DNA of 64,000 nt from Micrococcus cohnii (lineage in GTDB: Bacteria; Actinomycetota; Actinomycetes; Actinomycetales; Micrococcaceae): positions 1,612,001 to 1,676,000 of the forward strand of contig NZ_JACHNA010000001.1 in the NCBI RefSeq assembly GCF_014205175.1, given 5' to 3'. Position numbers and translations under genes: made by a program. The notes beneath the pieces are model-generated. The model saw nothing but the letters and a program-made list of their open reading frames with translations, searched no databases and was not told the DNA's origin. Shown one piece after another: positions 1-9,126 of the stretch; position 1 is the first letter of the stretch; each line of letters begins with the position of its first letter.

Positions 1-1182
1 GCGCAGCGGCATCAGGTGCCGACGCTCCATGCCGCGCAGGTCGGCGGAGATGAACGCGTTCATCCACCGCGCGTGCGGGTCCGCATCGATCAGGACCGCC
101 TTCACCAGCAGCGTCGCGGGCAGGGCCAGGATCGCCCCGAGCGGGCCGAACACCCACGCCCAGAACAGCAGCGACAGGAAGGAGACCGTCGGGATCACGC
201 CGATCGCGTCGCCGGCCACCTTCGGCTGGATCACCGACTGCAGCACGAAGTTCAGCACGCTGTAGCTGGCCACCACGGCGATGAACGCGGGCCAGCCGCC
301 CTCCACGAGCGCGAGCAGCGCCGGCGGGATCAGCCCGATCACGAAGCCGATGTTCGGGATGTAGTTCGTCAGGAAGCTCAGCACGCCCCACACCAGCACG
401 AGCGGCACCCCGATGATCATCAGCGCCACGACGTCGAGGACCGCGACGATCAAGCCGAACACCGTGGTCACGAGCCAGTAGCGGCGCACTCCCCGCGCGA
501 AGGAGATCAGCGCCCCCCCCAGCTCCGATCGGGCCGTGTTCAGCAGGGCCACGCGCCGTTCGATGCCCATCGAGTCCATCGCCAGGAAGAACATGCCCAT
601 GATCACCGTGAGCAGCAGCCCCATGACGGCCCAGGTATTCGTCGCAATCGCCGTCAGCGCGGTCACGGCGGTGCCCGTGACGGACTTCCAGTCGATCCCC
701 TCGACCTGCTGCGTCATCGCCTCGGGGGTGATGCCCAAGGAGATCAGGTAGTTCGTCAGGCCCATCGCGATGTCCTGGAACTCGTGCGTGTACTCGGGCA
801 GCGCGTCCACGAGCTCCAGCACGGACCACAGCATGAGCCCTACGAACGCCGTCAGCACGCCGCCGACGAGCAGCACGGTCACGGTCGCGCCGAGCACCGG
901 GTGCAGGCCCTTGTGCGTGAGCCACGCCTGGACCGGGTAGGCGACGATGATGAAGTTCAGCCCCAGGAACACCGGGGCCACGATCTGCGAGAGTCCCTGC
1001 AGGAACTCGACGGTCAGGACCAGCCCGGCCAGCGTCAGGACGATCACGAGCATGCGCGGCCACAGCCGGTGCGGTCGGCGGACGTCCCAGTCCGTCGAGA
1101 CGTCACTGGGCCTCGGCTCCTCGGCCCGTCCCGACGGGGAGCCCAGGCCCCGGTCGGCGGCGCTCTGCGCGGCGACACTCAC
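1..1182 (-). CDS. AI-2E family (PerM-like) transporter, 3'-truncated by the window edge
   Basis: Polytopic inner-membrane protein of the AI-2E/PerM family (PF01594). Members are permease-like exporters whose substrate is usually unknown. 394 codons are present; the frame is still open at base 1, so the C-terminus is missing. I read a short charged cytoplasmic N-terminus, then hydrophobic segments from about residue 45. Near the visible end is the family's hallmark tail, a GPLGAILALPATLL stretch followed by a conserved ALIDADPHARW-like segment, which identifies the family. The start is GTG at 1182, beginning MSVAAQS; it is the first start codon ahead of the conserved region. The gene is divergent from the thiamine operon, so the 217-bp gap carries both promoters. 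Family assignment is firm; substrate is unknown. Confidence 0.88.
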   Translation of the reverse strand, partial: MSVAAQSAADRGLGSPSGRAEEPRPSDVSTDWDVRRPHRLWPRMLVIVLTLAGLVLTVEFLQGLSQIVAPVFLGLNFIIVAYPVQAWLTHKGLHPVLGATVTVLLVGGVLTAFVGLMLWSVLELVDALPEYTHEFQDIAMGLTNYLISLGITPEAMTQQVEGIDWKSVTGTAVTALTAIATNTWAVMGLLLTVIMGMFFLAMDSMGIERRVALLNTARSELGGALISFARGVRRYWLVTTVFGLIVAVLDVVALMIIGVPLVLVWGVLSFLTNYIPNIGFVIGLIPPALLALVEGGWPAFIAVVASYSVLNFVLQSVIQPKVAGDAIGVIPTVSFLSLLFWAWVFGPLGAILALPATLLVKAVLIDADPHARWMNAFISADLRGMERRHLMPLR

Positions 1183-1223
1183 GGGACAGCAGTGTACGGC
1201 GACGGTAGGGTGGGGCCGACCAC

Positions 1224-1310
1224 ATCGACAGGGGAGCGCCGCACGGCGCTGAGAGTGCGCCCGCGCGCAGACCCTCGCACCTGCTCCGGCTCACACCGGG
1301 GAAGGAAGTC
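1224..1310 (+). promoter_or_regulatory. TPP riboswitch (THI element)
   Basis: Matches the thiamin pyrophosphate riboswitch core: a GGGG-containing P1/P2 side at about 1231, the CTGAGA box at 1249-1254, then ACCC, an ACCTG(C)TC box at about 1279 and the closing GAAGGAAG at 1301-1308. It lies about 90 bases before a thiamine ABC importer, the usual genomic context. Binding of TPP would be expected to reduce expression of thiBPQ. The boxes are seen directly; the sign of regulation is family knowledge. Confidence 0.93.
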
Positions 1311-1399
1311 GAGCATCTCTCATCCGGCGTCGTCCGTGGCCCGGGCAGCCCCCGGGCGCGGTACGCCCGGCCCCTCCCGCACCGCAGGAGGACATCGCC

Positions 1400-2512
1400 T
1401 TGACCGCATTCGAGAACCGGTCCGCATCCGCATCCCGTTCCACGTTCCGCGCTTCTGCCCGGAAGCGTCTGGCTCCCGCCGCCGCGCTCACGGCGCTCGC
1501 GCTCGGCCTGAGCGCCTGCTCCGTCGCCGATCAGGGCGGCGGCGAGAAGAACGGCGCCGGCGAGGGCGGGAAGGGTTCGAAGGGCACCGTCACGATCATG
1601 ACCCATGACTCGTTCGCGCTGCCCGACGAGCTCGTGCAGAAGTTCGAGGACGAGTCCGGCTACACGCTGAAGACCACCGCGCCCGGTGACGCCGGCGCCG
1701 TCGTGAACCAGCTGCTCATGGCCAAGGACGACCCGACCGTCGACGGCGTCTACGGCGTCGAGAACCACTCGACGCACCGCCTCATCGAGGAGGACGCGGT
1801 CGCCGAGTTCACCCCCGAGGACCTGCCGGACTCCGCTGAGGACGAGATGGTCGACGGCCGGATGACCCCGATCGACCAGGGCCAGGTGTGCGTCAATGTG
1901 GACCCGGCCTGGTTCGAGGAGCACGGCATCGAGGCGCCCACGAGCATCGACCAGCTCACCGAGCCCGAGTACGCGAAGCGGCTGGTCGTCACCAGCCCGG
2001 TCAGCTCGTCCCCGGGCCTCGCGTTCCTCGCGGCCACCGTCGAGAAGGAGGGCGAGGACGGCTGGCAGGACTGGTGGCGGCAGCTGCTGGAGAACGAGGC
2101 GAAGGTCGCCGAGAGCTGGTCCGACGCCTACAACTCGGACTTCTCCGCCGGCGAGGGCGAGGGCGACTACCCGCTGGTGCTCTCCTATTCCTCCTCCCCC
2201 GCATTCCTGCCCGAGACCGAGGTGATCGAGGACTCCTGCACCCCGCAGGTCGAGTACGCCGGCGTCGTCGAGGGCGCGCAGAACCCGGAGGGCGCTGAGG
2301 CGTTCATCGAGTTCATGCTGAGCGAGGACGTGCAGACGGCCGTGCCGGAGGCCCTGTACATGTATCCGATCGACGAGTCGGTCGAGCTGCCCACGGAGTG
2401 GGAGGAGAACGCCCCGCTCGTCGAGGACCCGATCGAGCCGGATTCTCAGGAGGTCGCCGAGAACCGCGAGCAGTGGCTCAAGGACTGGAACGCGCTGCAC
2501 GAGGGCGCGTGA
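1400..2512 (+). CDS. thiB: Thiamine ABC transporter substrate-binding lipoprotein
   Basis: Extracellular binding protein that captures thiamine or its phosphates for the ThiPQ importer. 370 residues. The N-terminus has a basic region, a hydrophobic stretch and a lipobox LSAC with the lipidated Cys at residue 40, so it is a membrane-anchored lipoprotein. The mature part begins with a beta strand and MTHDSFALPDE, typical of the ThiB/TbpA family, and continues through an iron/thiamine-type periplasmic-binding fold. The TTG start at 1400 is supported by an AGGAGG ribosome-binding site about 9 bases upstream. It is the first gene after the TPP riboswitch and overlaps thiP by GTGA, indicating translational coupling. 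Confidence 0.93.
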   Translation: MTAFENRSASASRSTFRASARKRLAPAAALTALALGLSACSVADQGGGEKNGAGEGGKGSKGTVTIMTHDSFALPDELVQKFEDESGYTLKTTAPGDAGAVVNQLLMAKDDPTVDGVYGVENHSTHRLIEEDAVAEFTPEDLPDSAEDEMVDGRMTPIDQGQVCVNVDPAWFEEHGIEAPTSIDQLTEPEYAKRLVVTSPVSSSPGLAFLAATVEKEGEDGWQDWWRQLLENEAKVAESWSDAYNSDFSAGEGEGDYPLVLSYSSSPAFLPETEVIEDSCTPQVEYAGVVEGAQNPEGAEAFIEFMLSEDVQTAVPEALYMYPIDESVELPTEWEENAPLVEDPIEPDSQEVAENREQWLKDWNALHEGA

Positions 2513-4257
2513 GGCGCACGCTCGCACGCCGCCCGGACCACGACCGCCCGGGCCACGACCACCCAGGGCGCGCGGGGCAGCCGGCCCCACAGCGGCGATC
2601 GCGCCGCTCCGCCGACGGCATCGGCGCGTGGTGGCTGCTGGCCGCGGTGCTGCCGGTCGCGTTCCTGGCGGTGTTCTTCGCCTGGCCGGTCGCGGCGATG
2701 CTGCTGCGCGGCATCGCCCCCGAGGGCGTTTTCGACCTCTCCGCGTTCGCCCAGGTGCTTGGCGCCGAGCGGACGTGGCGAATCCTCGGCCAGACCCTCG
2801 GCATGGCCGCGGCCGCCACGGTGTGCTCGGTGACGGTCGGGCTGCCCGCCGCCTTCGTGCTGTACCGGCGCCGGTTCCCGGGCCGGGCGGTGCTGCGCGG
2901 GGTCGTCACGGTCCCGTTCGTGCTGCCCACGGTGGTGGTGGGCGTGGCGTTCCGCGCGCTGCTCTCCCCCGGCGGCCCGCTGGGCTTCACGGGCCTGGAT
3001 CAGACCACGACGGCCGTCGTGCTGGCGATGGTGTTCTTCAACGTGTCGGTGGTGGTGCGCCAGGTCGGCGCCATGTGGGCGGGATTGGACCCCCGCCAGG
3101 CCGAGGCCGCTCGCGTGCTCGGCGCCTCCGGGTGGCGGGCCTGGCGCACCGTGACGCTGCCGCAGCTGGCGCCGGCGATCGTCTCCGCCGCCTCGTTGGT
3201 GTTCCTGTTCTGCTCGGCCGCGTTCGGGATCGTCCAGACCCTGGGGCGGCCCGGGCACGGCACGCTCGAGACGGAGGTCTGGGCCCAAACCGTCGTGTTC
3301 TTCGACCTGCGGGCCGCCGCCGTGTTCTCGGTGCTGCAGTTCGCCGTGGTGCTCGCCGCCGTCGGCGTCTCCGGCTGGGCCGCCTCCCGGGCCGGGCGCG
3401 CGTTGCGCCTGCAGGACGCGCGCGTGCCGCCCCTGAGCCGCGCTGACGCGGCGCCGGTGGCCGTCGCCGCCGCGCTCGGGCTGCTGATCGTGCTGCCGAT
3501 CGCGACGCTCGTCGTGCGGTCCTTCCACTCGGCCGAGGGCTGGGGCCTGCACAACTATCGGCTGCTGACGACCGCCGGAGCAGGGTTCACCGGCGGCACG
3601 ACCGTGGCCGAGGCCCTCGAGCACTCGGTGAAGATCGCCCTCGACGCGACGTGGCTGACGCTGCTGGCGGGCGTCCCGCTGGCCCTGCTGCTCACTCGAC
3701 GCTTCCGCTCCCGCACGGCGGTGCGGGCCCAGCGCGCGCTCGACGGCGCGGTCATGCTGCCGCTGGGCGTCTCGGCGGTGACGGTCGGCTTCGGCTTCGT
3801 CGTGTCCCTGCGCGCGCAGTGGCCCGAGCTGGCCGCCTCCGGGGCGCTCGTGCCGGCCGCGCAGGCCGTGGTCGCGCTGCCGCTGGTGGTGCGCTCGCTC
3901 GTGCCCGTGCTGGCGGCGGTGGATCCGCGGCTGCGCGAGGCCGCCCAGACGCTCGGCGCGTCCCCGTGGCGCGTGCTGCTAACCGTGGACGGCCCGTTCG
4001 TGCTGCGCGGCGTCGGGCTCGCGGCCGGGTTCGCCTTCGCGGTGTCCCTCGGCGAGTTCGGGGCGACCACGTTCCTGGCCAGCCCCGACTACCAGACGCT
4101 GCCGGTGGTCATCGTGCGTCTGCTGGGCCGACCGGGCGCGGACAACTACGGGATGGCCCTGGCCGGGGCCGTCGTGCTCGCGGTGCTGACGGCGGCCGTG
4201 ATGATCATGTGCGAGAGGCTCCGCCCGCGCGGGGCCGGAGCGGAGGGAGCCTGGTGA
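2509..4257 (+). CDS. thiP: Thiamine ABC transporter permease
   Basis: Membrane permease of the thiamine importer, 582 residues. It is a tandem duplication of the binding-protein-dependent permease domain. Each half carries an EAA-type loop for contact with the ATPase: the first reads EAARVLGASGWRAW (about residue 200), the second EAAQTLGASPWRVL (about residue 480). This double-permease layout is typical of ThiP and FbpB. I chose the GTG at 2509, which overlaps the thiB stop codon; an open frame extends further upstream but would run inside thiB. The N-terminal 40 residues are Arg/Pro/His-rich and cytoplasmic, with the first membrane helix from about residue 45. Confidence 0.92.
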   Translation: MRRTLARRPDHDRPGHDHPGRAGQPAPQRRSRRSADGIGAWWLLAAVLPVAFLAVFFAWPVAAMLLRGIAPEGVFDLSAFAQVLGAERTWRILGQTLGMAAAATVCSVTVGLPAAFVLYRRRFPGRAVLRGVVTVPFVLPTVVVGVAFRALLSPGGPLGFTGLDQTTTAVVLAMVFFNVSVVVRQVGAMWAGLDPRQAEAARVLGASGWRAWRTVTLPQLAPAIVSAASLVFLFCSAAFGIVQTLGRPGHGTLETEVWAQTVVFFDLRAAAVFSVLQFAVVLAAVGVSGWAASRAGRALRLQDARVPPLSRADAAPVAVAAALGLLIVLPIATLVVRSFHSAEGWGLHNYRLLTTAGAGFTGGTTVAEALEHSVKIALDATWLTLLAGVPLALLLTRRFRSRTAVRAQRALDGAVMLPLGVSAVTVGFGFVVSLRAQWPELAASGALVPAAQAVVALPLVVRSLVPVLAAVDPRLREAAQTLGASPWRVLLTVDGPFVLRGVGLAAGFAFAVSLGEFGATTFLASPDYQTLPVVIVRLLGRPGADNYGMALAGAVVLAVLTAAVMIMCERLRPRGAGAEGAW

Positions 4258-4940
4258 GCCAGCAGCAGAGGACGCAGGGCGCCGCGGCGCTCGAGCTGAG
4301 AGACCTGTGGGTCCGCTACCCCGACGGCACGCAGCCGGTGCGCGGTGTGGACCTCGCGCTGGCCCCGGGCGAGATCGTCGCGCTCGTGGGCGCCTCCGGC
4401 TCGGGCAAGTCGACGGTGCTGCGCGGGATCGCCGGGCTCGAGCAGGTGCACCGCGGGGCCGTGCTGCTCGGCGGTCACGACGTCACCGCGGTGCCCGTGC
4501 ACCGCCGCGGGGTGGGCATGGTGTTCCAGGACGGGCAGCTGTTCCCGCATCGCAGCGTCGCCCGCAACATCGCCTACGGGCTCGAGGCGGCACGCCTGCC
4601 CCGGAACGAGCGACAAGCACGGGTGGCCCGCATGCTCGAGCTGGTCGATCTGGTCGAGCACGCGGACCGGCCCGTGCAACGGCTCTCCGGCGGGCAGGCG
4701 CAGCGCGTGGCCCTCGCCCGCTCTCTGGCCCCCGCTCCTCGGGTGCTGCTGCTCGATGAGCCGCTCTCCGCCCTCGACGCGGACCTGCGCGGTCGTCTGG
4801 CCCGTCAGGTGCGCAGCATTCTGCAGGACACCGGCACCACGGCCGTGCACGTCACGCACGACGCCGCCGAGGCGCAGACCCTCGCCGACCGGACGGTGCG
4901 CTTGGCCGAGGGCCGGCTCGCGGAGTCATCCCCGCGCTGA
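4254..4940 (+). CDS. thiQ: Thiamine ABC transporter ATP-binding protein
   Basis: ATPase that powers thiamine uptake through ThiP. 228 residues, a single ABC domain without a regulatory tail, as usual for ThiQ. Visible motifs are Walker A GASGSGKS, Q-loop VFQDGQLF, signature LSGGQAQR, Walker B VLLLDEP and the H-loop VTHD. The GTG start at 4254 overlaps the thiP stop, so the three genes form one tightly coupled unit under the upstream TPP riboswitch. The longer open frame upstream lies inside thiP and is not used. Confidence 0.93.
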   Translation: MSQQQRTQGAAALELRDLWVRYPDGTQPVRGVDLALAPGEIVALVGASGSGKSTVLRGIAGLEQVHRGAVLLGGHDVTAVPVHRRGVGMVFQDGQLFPHRSVARNIAYGLEAARLPRNERQARVARMLELVDLVEHADRPVQRLSGGQAQRVALARSLAPAPRVLLLDEPLSALDADLRGRLARQVRSILQDTGTTAVHVTHDAAEAQTLADRTVRLAEGRLAESSPR

Positions 4941-4946
4941 CCAGCG

Positions 4947-4961
4947 GTCTCGTTTCGAGAC
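4947..4961. promoter_or_regulatory. Candidate TetR autoregulatory operator
   Basis: A perfect 15-bp inverted repeat, GTCTCG-TTT-CGAGAC, sits 24 bp before the TetR-family gene start. A TACGGT -10-like box is at 4974-4979, which puts transcription start close to the ATG at 4986. The palindrome would then cover the -35 region, the normal position for an autorepressor site. The repeat is seen directly; its use as operator is inference. Confidence 0.5.
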
Positions 4962-4985
4962 TCGGCGGTTGGGTACGGTCGGGGT

Positions 4986-5555
4986 ATGCCCGCCCCCGAT
5001 CCCCACGCCGCCGCCTCCCGAAGCACCACCGCATCGGGAGCGCCCGCGCGAGGGACTCTGAGCGCCGAGGACGTGGTGGACGCCGCGGTCGCCCTGCTGC
5101 AGGACTTCGGCGTCGGGGACCTGTCGATGCGCCGCGTGGCCGCGCAGCTGGGTGTGCAGGCCTCCGCCCTGTACTGGCACGTGCCCAACAAGCAGACCCT
5201 GCTCGCCCGCGTGGCCGACCGCATCGTCGCCGACGTGGAGCACGCCGTGACCGTCCGTGACCTGCGGACCGTCGCCGAGCTCGACGCCGCGACCACCGCC
5301 GCGCTGCTGCGCCACCGGGACGGGGCGGACGTCGTGATCTCCGCCCTCGCCCTGGGCCTCGGCGGCGCACGGCTGCACCGGCTGTTCATGTCCGCCGCGG
5401 CCCATGAGAACGCCTCCCCCGAGCACGCGGAGGCGGAGCTGGCCCGCGTGCTCGGCGCCGCGACCCTGCGGCAGCAGCGAGCTCAGGCTCGGGCGCTGGG
5501 CGTCGACCTCGGCCCGAACTTCCAGGCCCGTCTGCACCGAGAGGAGGACAGCTGA
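4986..5555 (+). CDS. TetR/AcrR family transcriptional regulator
   Basis: DNA-binding repressor, 189 residues. The N-terminal helix-turn-helix lies at about residues 30-65 and carries the family pattern LSMRRVAAQLGVQ followed by ALYWHVPNKQTLL. The C-terminal ligand-binding part resembles the TetR_C class but its ligand cannot be read. The start is the ATG at 4986; there is little room for a leader after the -10-like TACGGT, so the message may be leaderless. It lies 45 bp after thiQ with its own palindrome in between, so it probably has a separate promoter. No adjacent efflux gene shows what it controls. Confidence 0.85.
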   Translation: MPAPDPHAAASRSTTASGAPARGTLSAEDVVDAAVALLQDFGVGDLSMRRVAAQLGVQASALYWHVPNKQTLLARVADRIVADVEHAVTVRDLRTVAELDAATTAALLRHRDGADVVISALALGLGGARLHRLFMSAAAHENASPEHAEAELARVLGAATLRQQRAQARALGVDLGPNFQARLHREEDS

Positions 5556-5594
5556 CCGATCGGCCCCTGTCGTGCTTCCTGTGAGGTTCCTATA

Positions 5595-7061
5595 GTGGAG
5601 ACCCCGCGGCGGCTGACCCCAGCCGGCACGGGGGTGACAGACCGCACAGGCACGCCGACTGTCCCCGATCCCGGCTCGAACGACATGGACGCGCGCAGTA
5701 CTCACCCGGCACTGGCCGCCCTGCGGCCGCTGCACTCCGACATCGACGCCGTGACGCCTGCCGCTCTGCTGGACTTCGCCTCCGCCTTCACCGGCCCCGC
5801 CGCCCGGGCCGTGGAGTCCGCCGAGGTGCGGCTGGTCCCGGCCGCCGACATCACCACGCCCGCACGCACCGTCACCGACCCGCACACCGCCCCCGTGCCC
5901 GAAGAGGACGGCGGGCGGCACCGTCCCTCGACCGTTCACCTCACCGCCGCCGTCCGCCGCGACGGCGTCCGCGTGCTCGGCTCGGGCCCGACGCTGCTGG
6001 CCGGCGTCTCTCTGGGTCCGGCTCTGCGCGTGGATCTGCGCCCGGTGCCCGGCGGCATCGTGTACGTGGCCCGCCCGCTCGTGCTGCGGCCGCTCGGCGA
6101 CGACGACACGGGCACCGCCTACACGGGCATCGTGCGCGCGGACGAGCTGCCTCGTTTCTGGGAGGTCGTGCTCGACGAGCACGACCCGCGCCGGCCGGTG
6201 ATCGTGCACGTCCGCAACGACGAGGACGCCGCCGTGCTCCGCCTGCTGCGGGCGTTGGGACCTCCCGGTCTGCGCGTGGTCGGGTACCGGCTGGACGCCT
6301 CCGTCGTGGGCACCCAGCGCGCGAGCTATCTGCTGCCCACGGTGCTCCCTGAGGCCGTGCTCGAGTACGGGCACCACCGGGTGCCCCTCGACGAGGCGCC
6401 GCGGACGATCACCCCGGAGGGCGCGGCGGAGGACGCCGCCTCGTGGCGCCGCATGAACCGCTACCTGCACCGCGTCGCGCAGGACCTGCACCACAACCTG
6501 TCCTCGTCGACCCCCGCGACGGTCACGGACATCTACACCGACGGCTCCACGTTGCGCGGGGCCAAGATCGGCGGGGCCGCCGCGACCGCCGCCCCGGGCC
6601 TGTGGGCCGCGCGCCCCATCTCGGGGGCGGCCCGCCCCCTCGAGGCCGAGCTCGAGGCGCTGCTGCTGGGGCACCTGCTCGCGGCCTGGGCTGGCGACCG
6701 GGAGCGGTCCGTCGTGATCCATTCGGACTCCCGAGCGGCCCTCGCCCTGCTCCGGGACGCGGTCACCGAGCCGCTCACCCTCGGCGATGCGCGCGGGGAG
6801 CGCGTCCGCCGCACCCTGCGTCACCTGCTCGACGTGCGCCAGCGCGCCGCGGAGGTCGGCCGCCGGATCAGCACCGTCTGGATTAAGGGGCATGCGGGGC
6901 ACCACGGCAATGAGGTCGCCGACTCGCTCGCCCGCTCGATCGCCCGCAACTGGCTGGCCGGCACCGACGCGGAGGAGACGCACCGTCGCCTGACCCGGCT
7001 CGCCGGCGCGTGGGAGGGCCACGATTCGGCTGCCGAGGAGGAGCCGCCGCGCGTAGCATGA
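5595..7061 (+). CDS. RNase H domain protein with long N-terminal extension
   Basis: 488 residues. The C-terminal third is a type 1 RNase H fold: a first strand DIYTDGST carrying the first catalytic Asp, a conserved Glu in RPLEAELEALL, HSDSRAAL with the next Asp, and the final IKGHAGHHGNEVADSLA, which includes the last catalytic Asp. This suggests cleavage of RNA in RNA/DNA hybrids. The N-terminal 300 residues have no domain I recognise. The GTG at 5595 has a GAGG ribosome-binding site 8 bases upstream, but a TATAGT box overlaps that GTG. The in-frame ATG at 5685, giving 458 residues, is a real alternative. It overlaps nothing and ends 6 bp before the next gene. Confidence 0.82.
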   Translation: METPRRLTPAGTGVTDRTGTPTVPDPGSNDMDARSTHPALAALRPLHSDIDAVTPAALLDFASAFTGPAARAVESAEVRLVPAADITTPARTVTDPHTAPVPEEDGGRHRPSTVHLTAAVRRDGVRVLGSGPTLLAGVSLGPALRVDLRPVPGGIVYVARPLVLRPLGDDDTGTAYTGIVRADELPRFWEVVLDEHDPRRPVIVHVRNDEDAAVLRLLRALGPPGLRVVGYRLDASVVGTQRASYLLPTVLPEAVLEYGHHRVPLDEAPRTITPEGAAEDAASWRRMNRYLHRVAQDLHHNLSSSTPATVTDIYTDGSTLRGAKIGGAAATAAPGLWAARPISGAARPLEAELEALLLGHLLAAWAGDRERSVVIHSDSRAALALLRDAVTEPLTLGDARGERVRRTLRHLLDVRQRAAEVGRRISTVWIKGHAGHHGNEVADSLARSIARNWLAGTDAEETHRRLTRLAGAWEGHDSAAEEEPPRVA

Positions 7062-7067
7062 GTGCTT

Positions 7068-8654
7068 ATGCACTCACTCACACCTGTGGCCGCCTCGGTC
7101 CTGGACCAGGCCGCCGACGGCGTCGCCGCCGTCAATGACAAGATCGGTTATCTCGTCGTCGCCCTGCTGATCGTCGGGGGCCTGTACTTCACCATCCGCA
7201 CGGCGGGCGTTCAGGTCCGCCTGATGCCGGAGATGCTGCGCTCGTTGACCGCCAAGTCGAGCGGGGAGGACGCCGAGGACGGCGTCTCCCCGTTCCGCGC
7301 CTTCACCATCTCCGCCGCCTCCCGCGTGGGCACCGGCAACATCGCGGGCATCGCCATCGCGATCGTGCTCGGCGGCCCCGGCGCCGTGTTCTGGATGTGG
7401 GTCATGGCGATCCTCGGCGCCGCCACCGCGTACGTCGAGTCCGCCATCGCCCAGCTGTACAAGGTGCGCGGCGGCGACGGCTACGTCGGCGGGCCCGCGT
7501 ACTACATCCGCGACGGCCTGGGCTGGAAGTGGCTGGCCGTGATGTTCGCGCTGCTGATCACCGTGACCTACGGCTTCGTGTTCAACGCGGTGCAGTCCAA
7601 CTCGATCGCGGAGTCGGTCACCGCGAACTGGGGTGACTTCCTGAACACCGGTGTCATGTCCACGAGCGCCTGGGTCGGCCTGACCCTCGCGCTCATCACC
7701 GGTGCGGTGATCTTCGGCGGCGTCCGTCGGCTGTCCGCCGTGACCAACGTGGTCGTTCCGATTATGGCGGTCCTGTACATCGTGGTGGCGCTGCTGGTGA
7801 TCGCCCTGAACATCGCCGAGGTCCCCGCGATGCTCGGCCTGATCGTCGGCCACGCGTTCGGCGTGCAGCAGGTGGCCGGCGCGGCCGTCGGCTTCGCGAT
7901 GGTCATGGTCGGCATCCGTCGCGGCCTGTTCTCGAACGAGGCGGGCATGGGTTCGACCCCGAACGCGGCGGCGACGGCCTCCGTCTCGCACCCGGCGAAG
8001 CAGGGGTTCACCCAGTCGATCGGCGTCTACTTCGACACCCTGATCGTCTGCACGGCCACCGCCTTCATCATCCTGCTGGCCAACCCGACCTACGGTGACG
8101 GGGAGGCCATCGGCATGTCCGTCACGCAGGGCGCGCTGCAGGACTCGGTGGGTTCGTGGGCCGGACCGTTCCTGACCGTCGTGATCTTCTTCCTCGCGTG
8201 GTCCTCGGTGCTGGGCAACACCTACTACGGCGAGGCGAACATCCGCTTCCTCGCCGGGGACAAGGCGCCCGCGCTGATCACCCTGTTCCGTCTGCTCGTG
8301 CTGGTGTGCGTGTTCGGCGGGGCGCTGGGCTCGGTGACGCTGATCTGGAACCTGGCGGACCTGTTCGCCTCCCTGATGGCGACGATCAACCTCATCGCCC
8401 TGATCCCGCTGGGCGGGCTCGGCCTGAAGCTGCTGAAGGACTACGAGCGTCAGGTCAAGGACGGGGTGGACCCGCGGTTCCGTGCGTCCTCGCTGCCCGA
8501 GGCGCGCAATGTGACGCTGTGGCGTGACGGCGAGACCCAGGCGATGCGCCGCGTCGACCACTTCGGCGACGTGATCCGCCCGGATCTGCGCGCCGACGAG
8601 CGCGTGCTGCGCCGCGGCGGCTCCTCCGGCAAGGGCTCCTCGACGCGCAACTGA
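7068..8654 (+). CDS. AGCS family sodium:alanine symporter
   Basis: Sodium/proton-coupled uptake of alanine or glycine across the cytoplasmic membrane. 528 residues and about eleven hydrophobic segments. Family marks are visible: FTISAASRVGTGNIAGIA in the first third and VGIRRGLFSNEAGMGSTPNAAATA in the middle, both diagnostic of the AGCS (AlsT/DagA) family. The last 70 residues are a charged cytoplasmic tail. I prefer the ATG at 7068; a GTG two codons earlier is possible. A short inverted repeat, GAGTGC-N4-GCACTC, spans the start and could affect translation. Alanine dehydrogenase is encoded elsewhere in the window (43409). Confidence 0.9.
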   Translation: MHSLTPVAASVLDQAADGVAAVNDKIGYLVVALLIVGGLYFTIRTAGVQVRLMPEMLRSLTAKSSGEDAEDGVSPFRAFTISAASRVGTGNIAGIAIAIVLGGPGAVFWMWVMAILGAATAYVESAIAQLYKVRGGDGYVGGPAYYIRDGLGWKWLAVMFALLITVTYGFVFNAVQSNSIAESVTANWGDFLNTGVMSTSAWVGLTLALITGAVIFGGVRRLSAVTNVVVPIMAVLYIVVALLVIALNIAEVPAMLGLIVGHAFGVQQVAGAAVGFAMVMVGIRRGLFSNEAGMGSTPNAAATASVSHPAKQGFTQSIGVYFDTLIVCTATAFIILLANPTYGDGEAIGMSVTQGALQDSVGSWAGPFLTVVIFFLAWSSVLGNTYYGEANIRFLAGDKAPALITLFRLLVLVCVFGGALGSVTLIWNLADLFASLMATINLIALIPLGGLGLKLLKDYERQVKDGVDPRFRASSLPEARNVTLWRDGETQAMRRVDHFGDVIRPDLRADERVLRRGGSSGKGSSTRN

Positions 8655-9126
8655 GCGCGGCGGGCGCGGGCGTCGTGTGCAGCGCGGGGCGACGCCCGCC
8701 GGTCTCCGGGGGCGCGACGTCCCGCCCACCAAAAACGCTGGTGCACCTCTGCCACGGTTTCGGTGTGAAACCCGGCAGGAGTGCACCAGCGTTTCTGTTT
8801 GCCTCGACCCGTCACCGGGTCGCGGCGGCCGTCAGCTCACACGCTCGGTGGTGGCGGCCCGACGATCCGGTGCAGGGTCGACCCCGCTGCGCCGCCCGAC
8901 GCCGGACGGTCGTCGGCGGCAGGGGCGCGCTGACCCGCGTGATCGGACTGAATACGGTCGGCGCCCTCGGGCTGTTCGTTGCTCCGAGAAGACTGCGGTG
9001 CAGCGTGCGCGGACATGGGCCCCTCCAGATAGGTGCGAAGAAGCGAGCCAGCAGACACGGCTGGCCCAGCTCATAAAGTATTGCCCCCGGCACCGCCTGG
9101 ACCTCGTCACCACTAGAGTGCGATGC
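8655..9126. other. Gene-free stretch of 472 bp
   Basis: No convincing coding region on either strand. It holds the long palindrome at 8733-8794 and, at its right end, a TAGAGT -10-like hexamer (9114-9119) that would place transcription start at or next to the ATG at 9127. I see nothing else interpretable in it. Confidence 0.6.
8733..8794. repeat. 62-bp intergenic palindrome, possible terminator
   Basis: The outer arms AAACGCTGGTGCAC and GTGCACCAGCGTTT pair perfectly over 14 bp. After one mismatched step, CTGCC pairs with GGCAG, and an inner GGTTTC pairs with GAAACC across a five-base loop. It lies 78 bp after the symporter stop. It could end that transcript, although there is no T-tract on the plus strand. 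It has the same length and build as four other palindromes in this window. Confidence 0.7.

Noticed and set aside
4926-7073. A 700-codon open frame on the minus strand over the TetR and RNase H genes
   Set aside because: It spans two unrelated genes on the other strand and their intergenic region and has no domain pattern.
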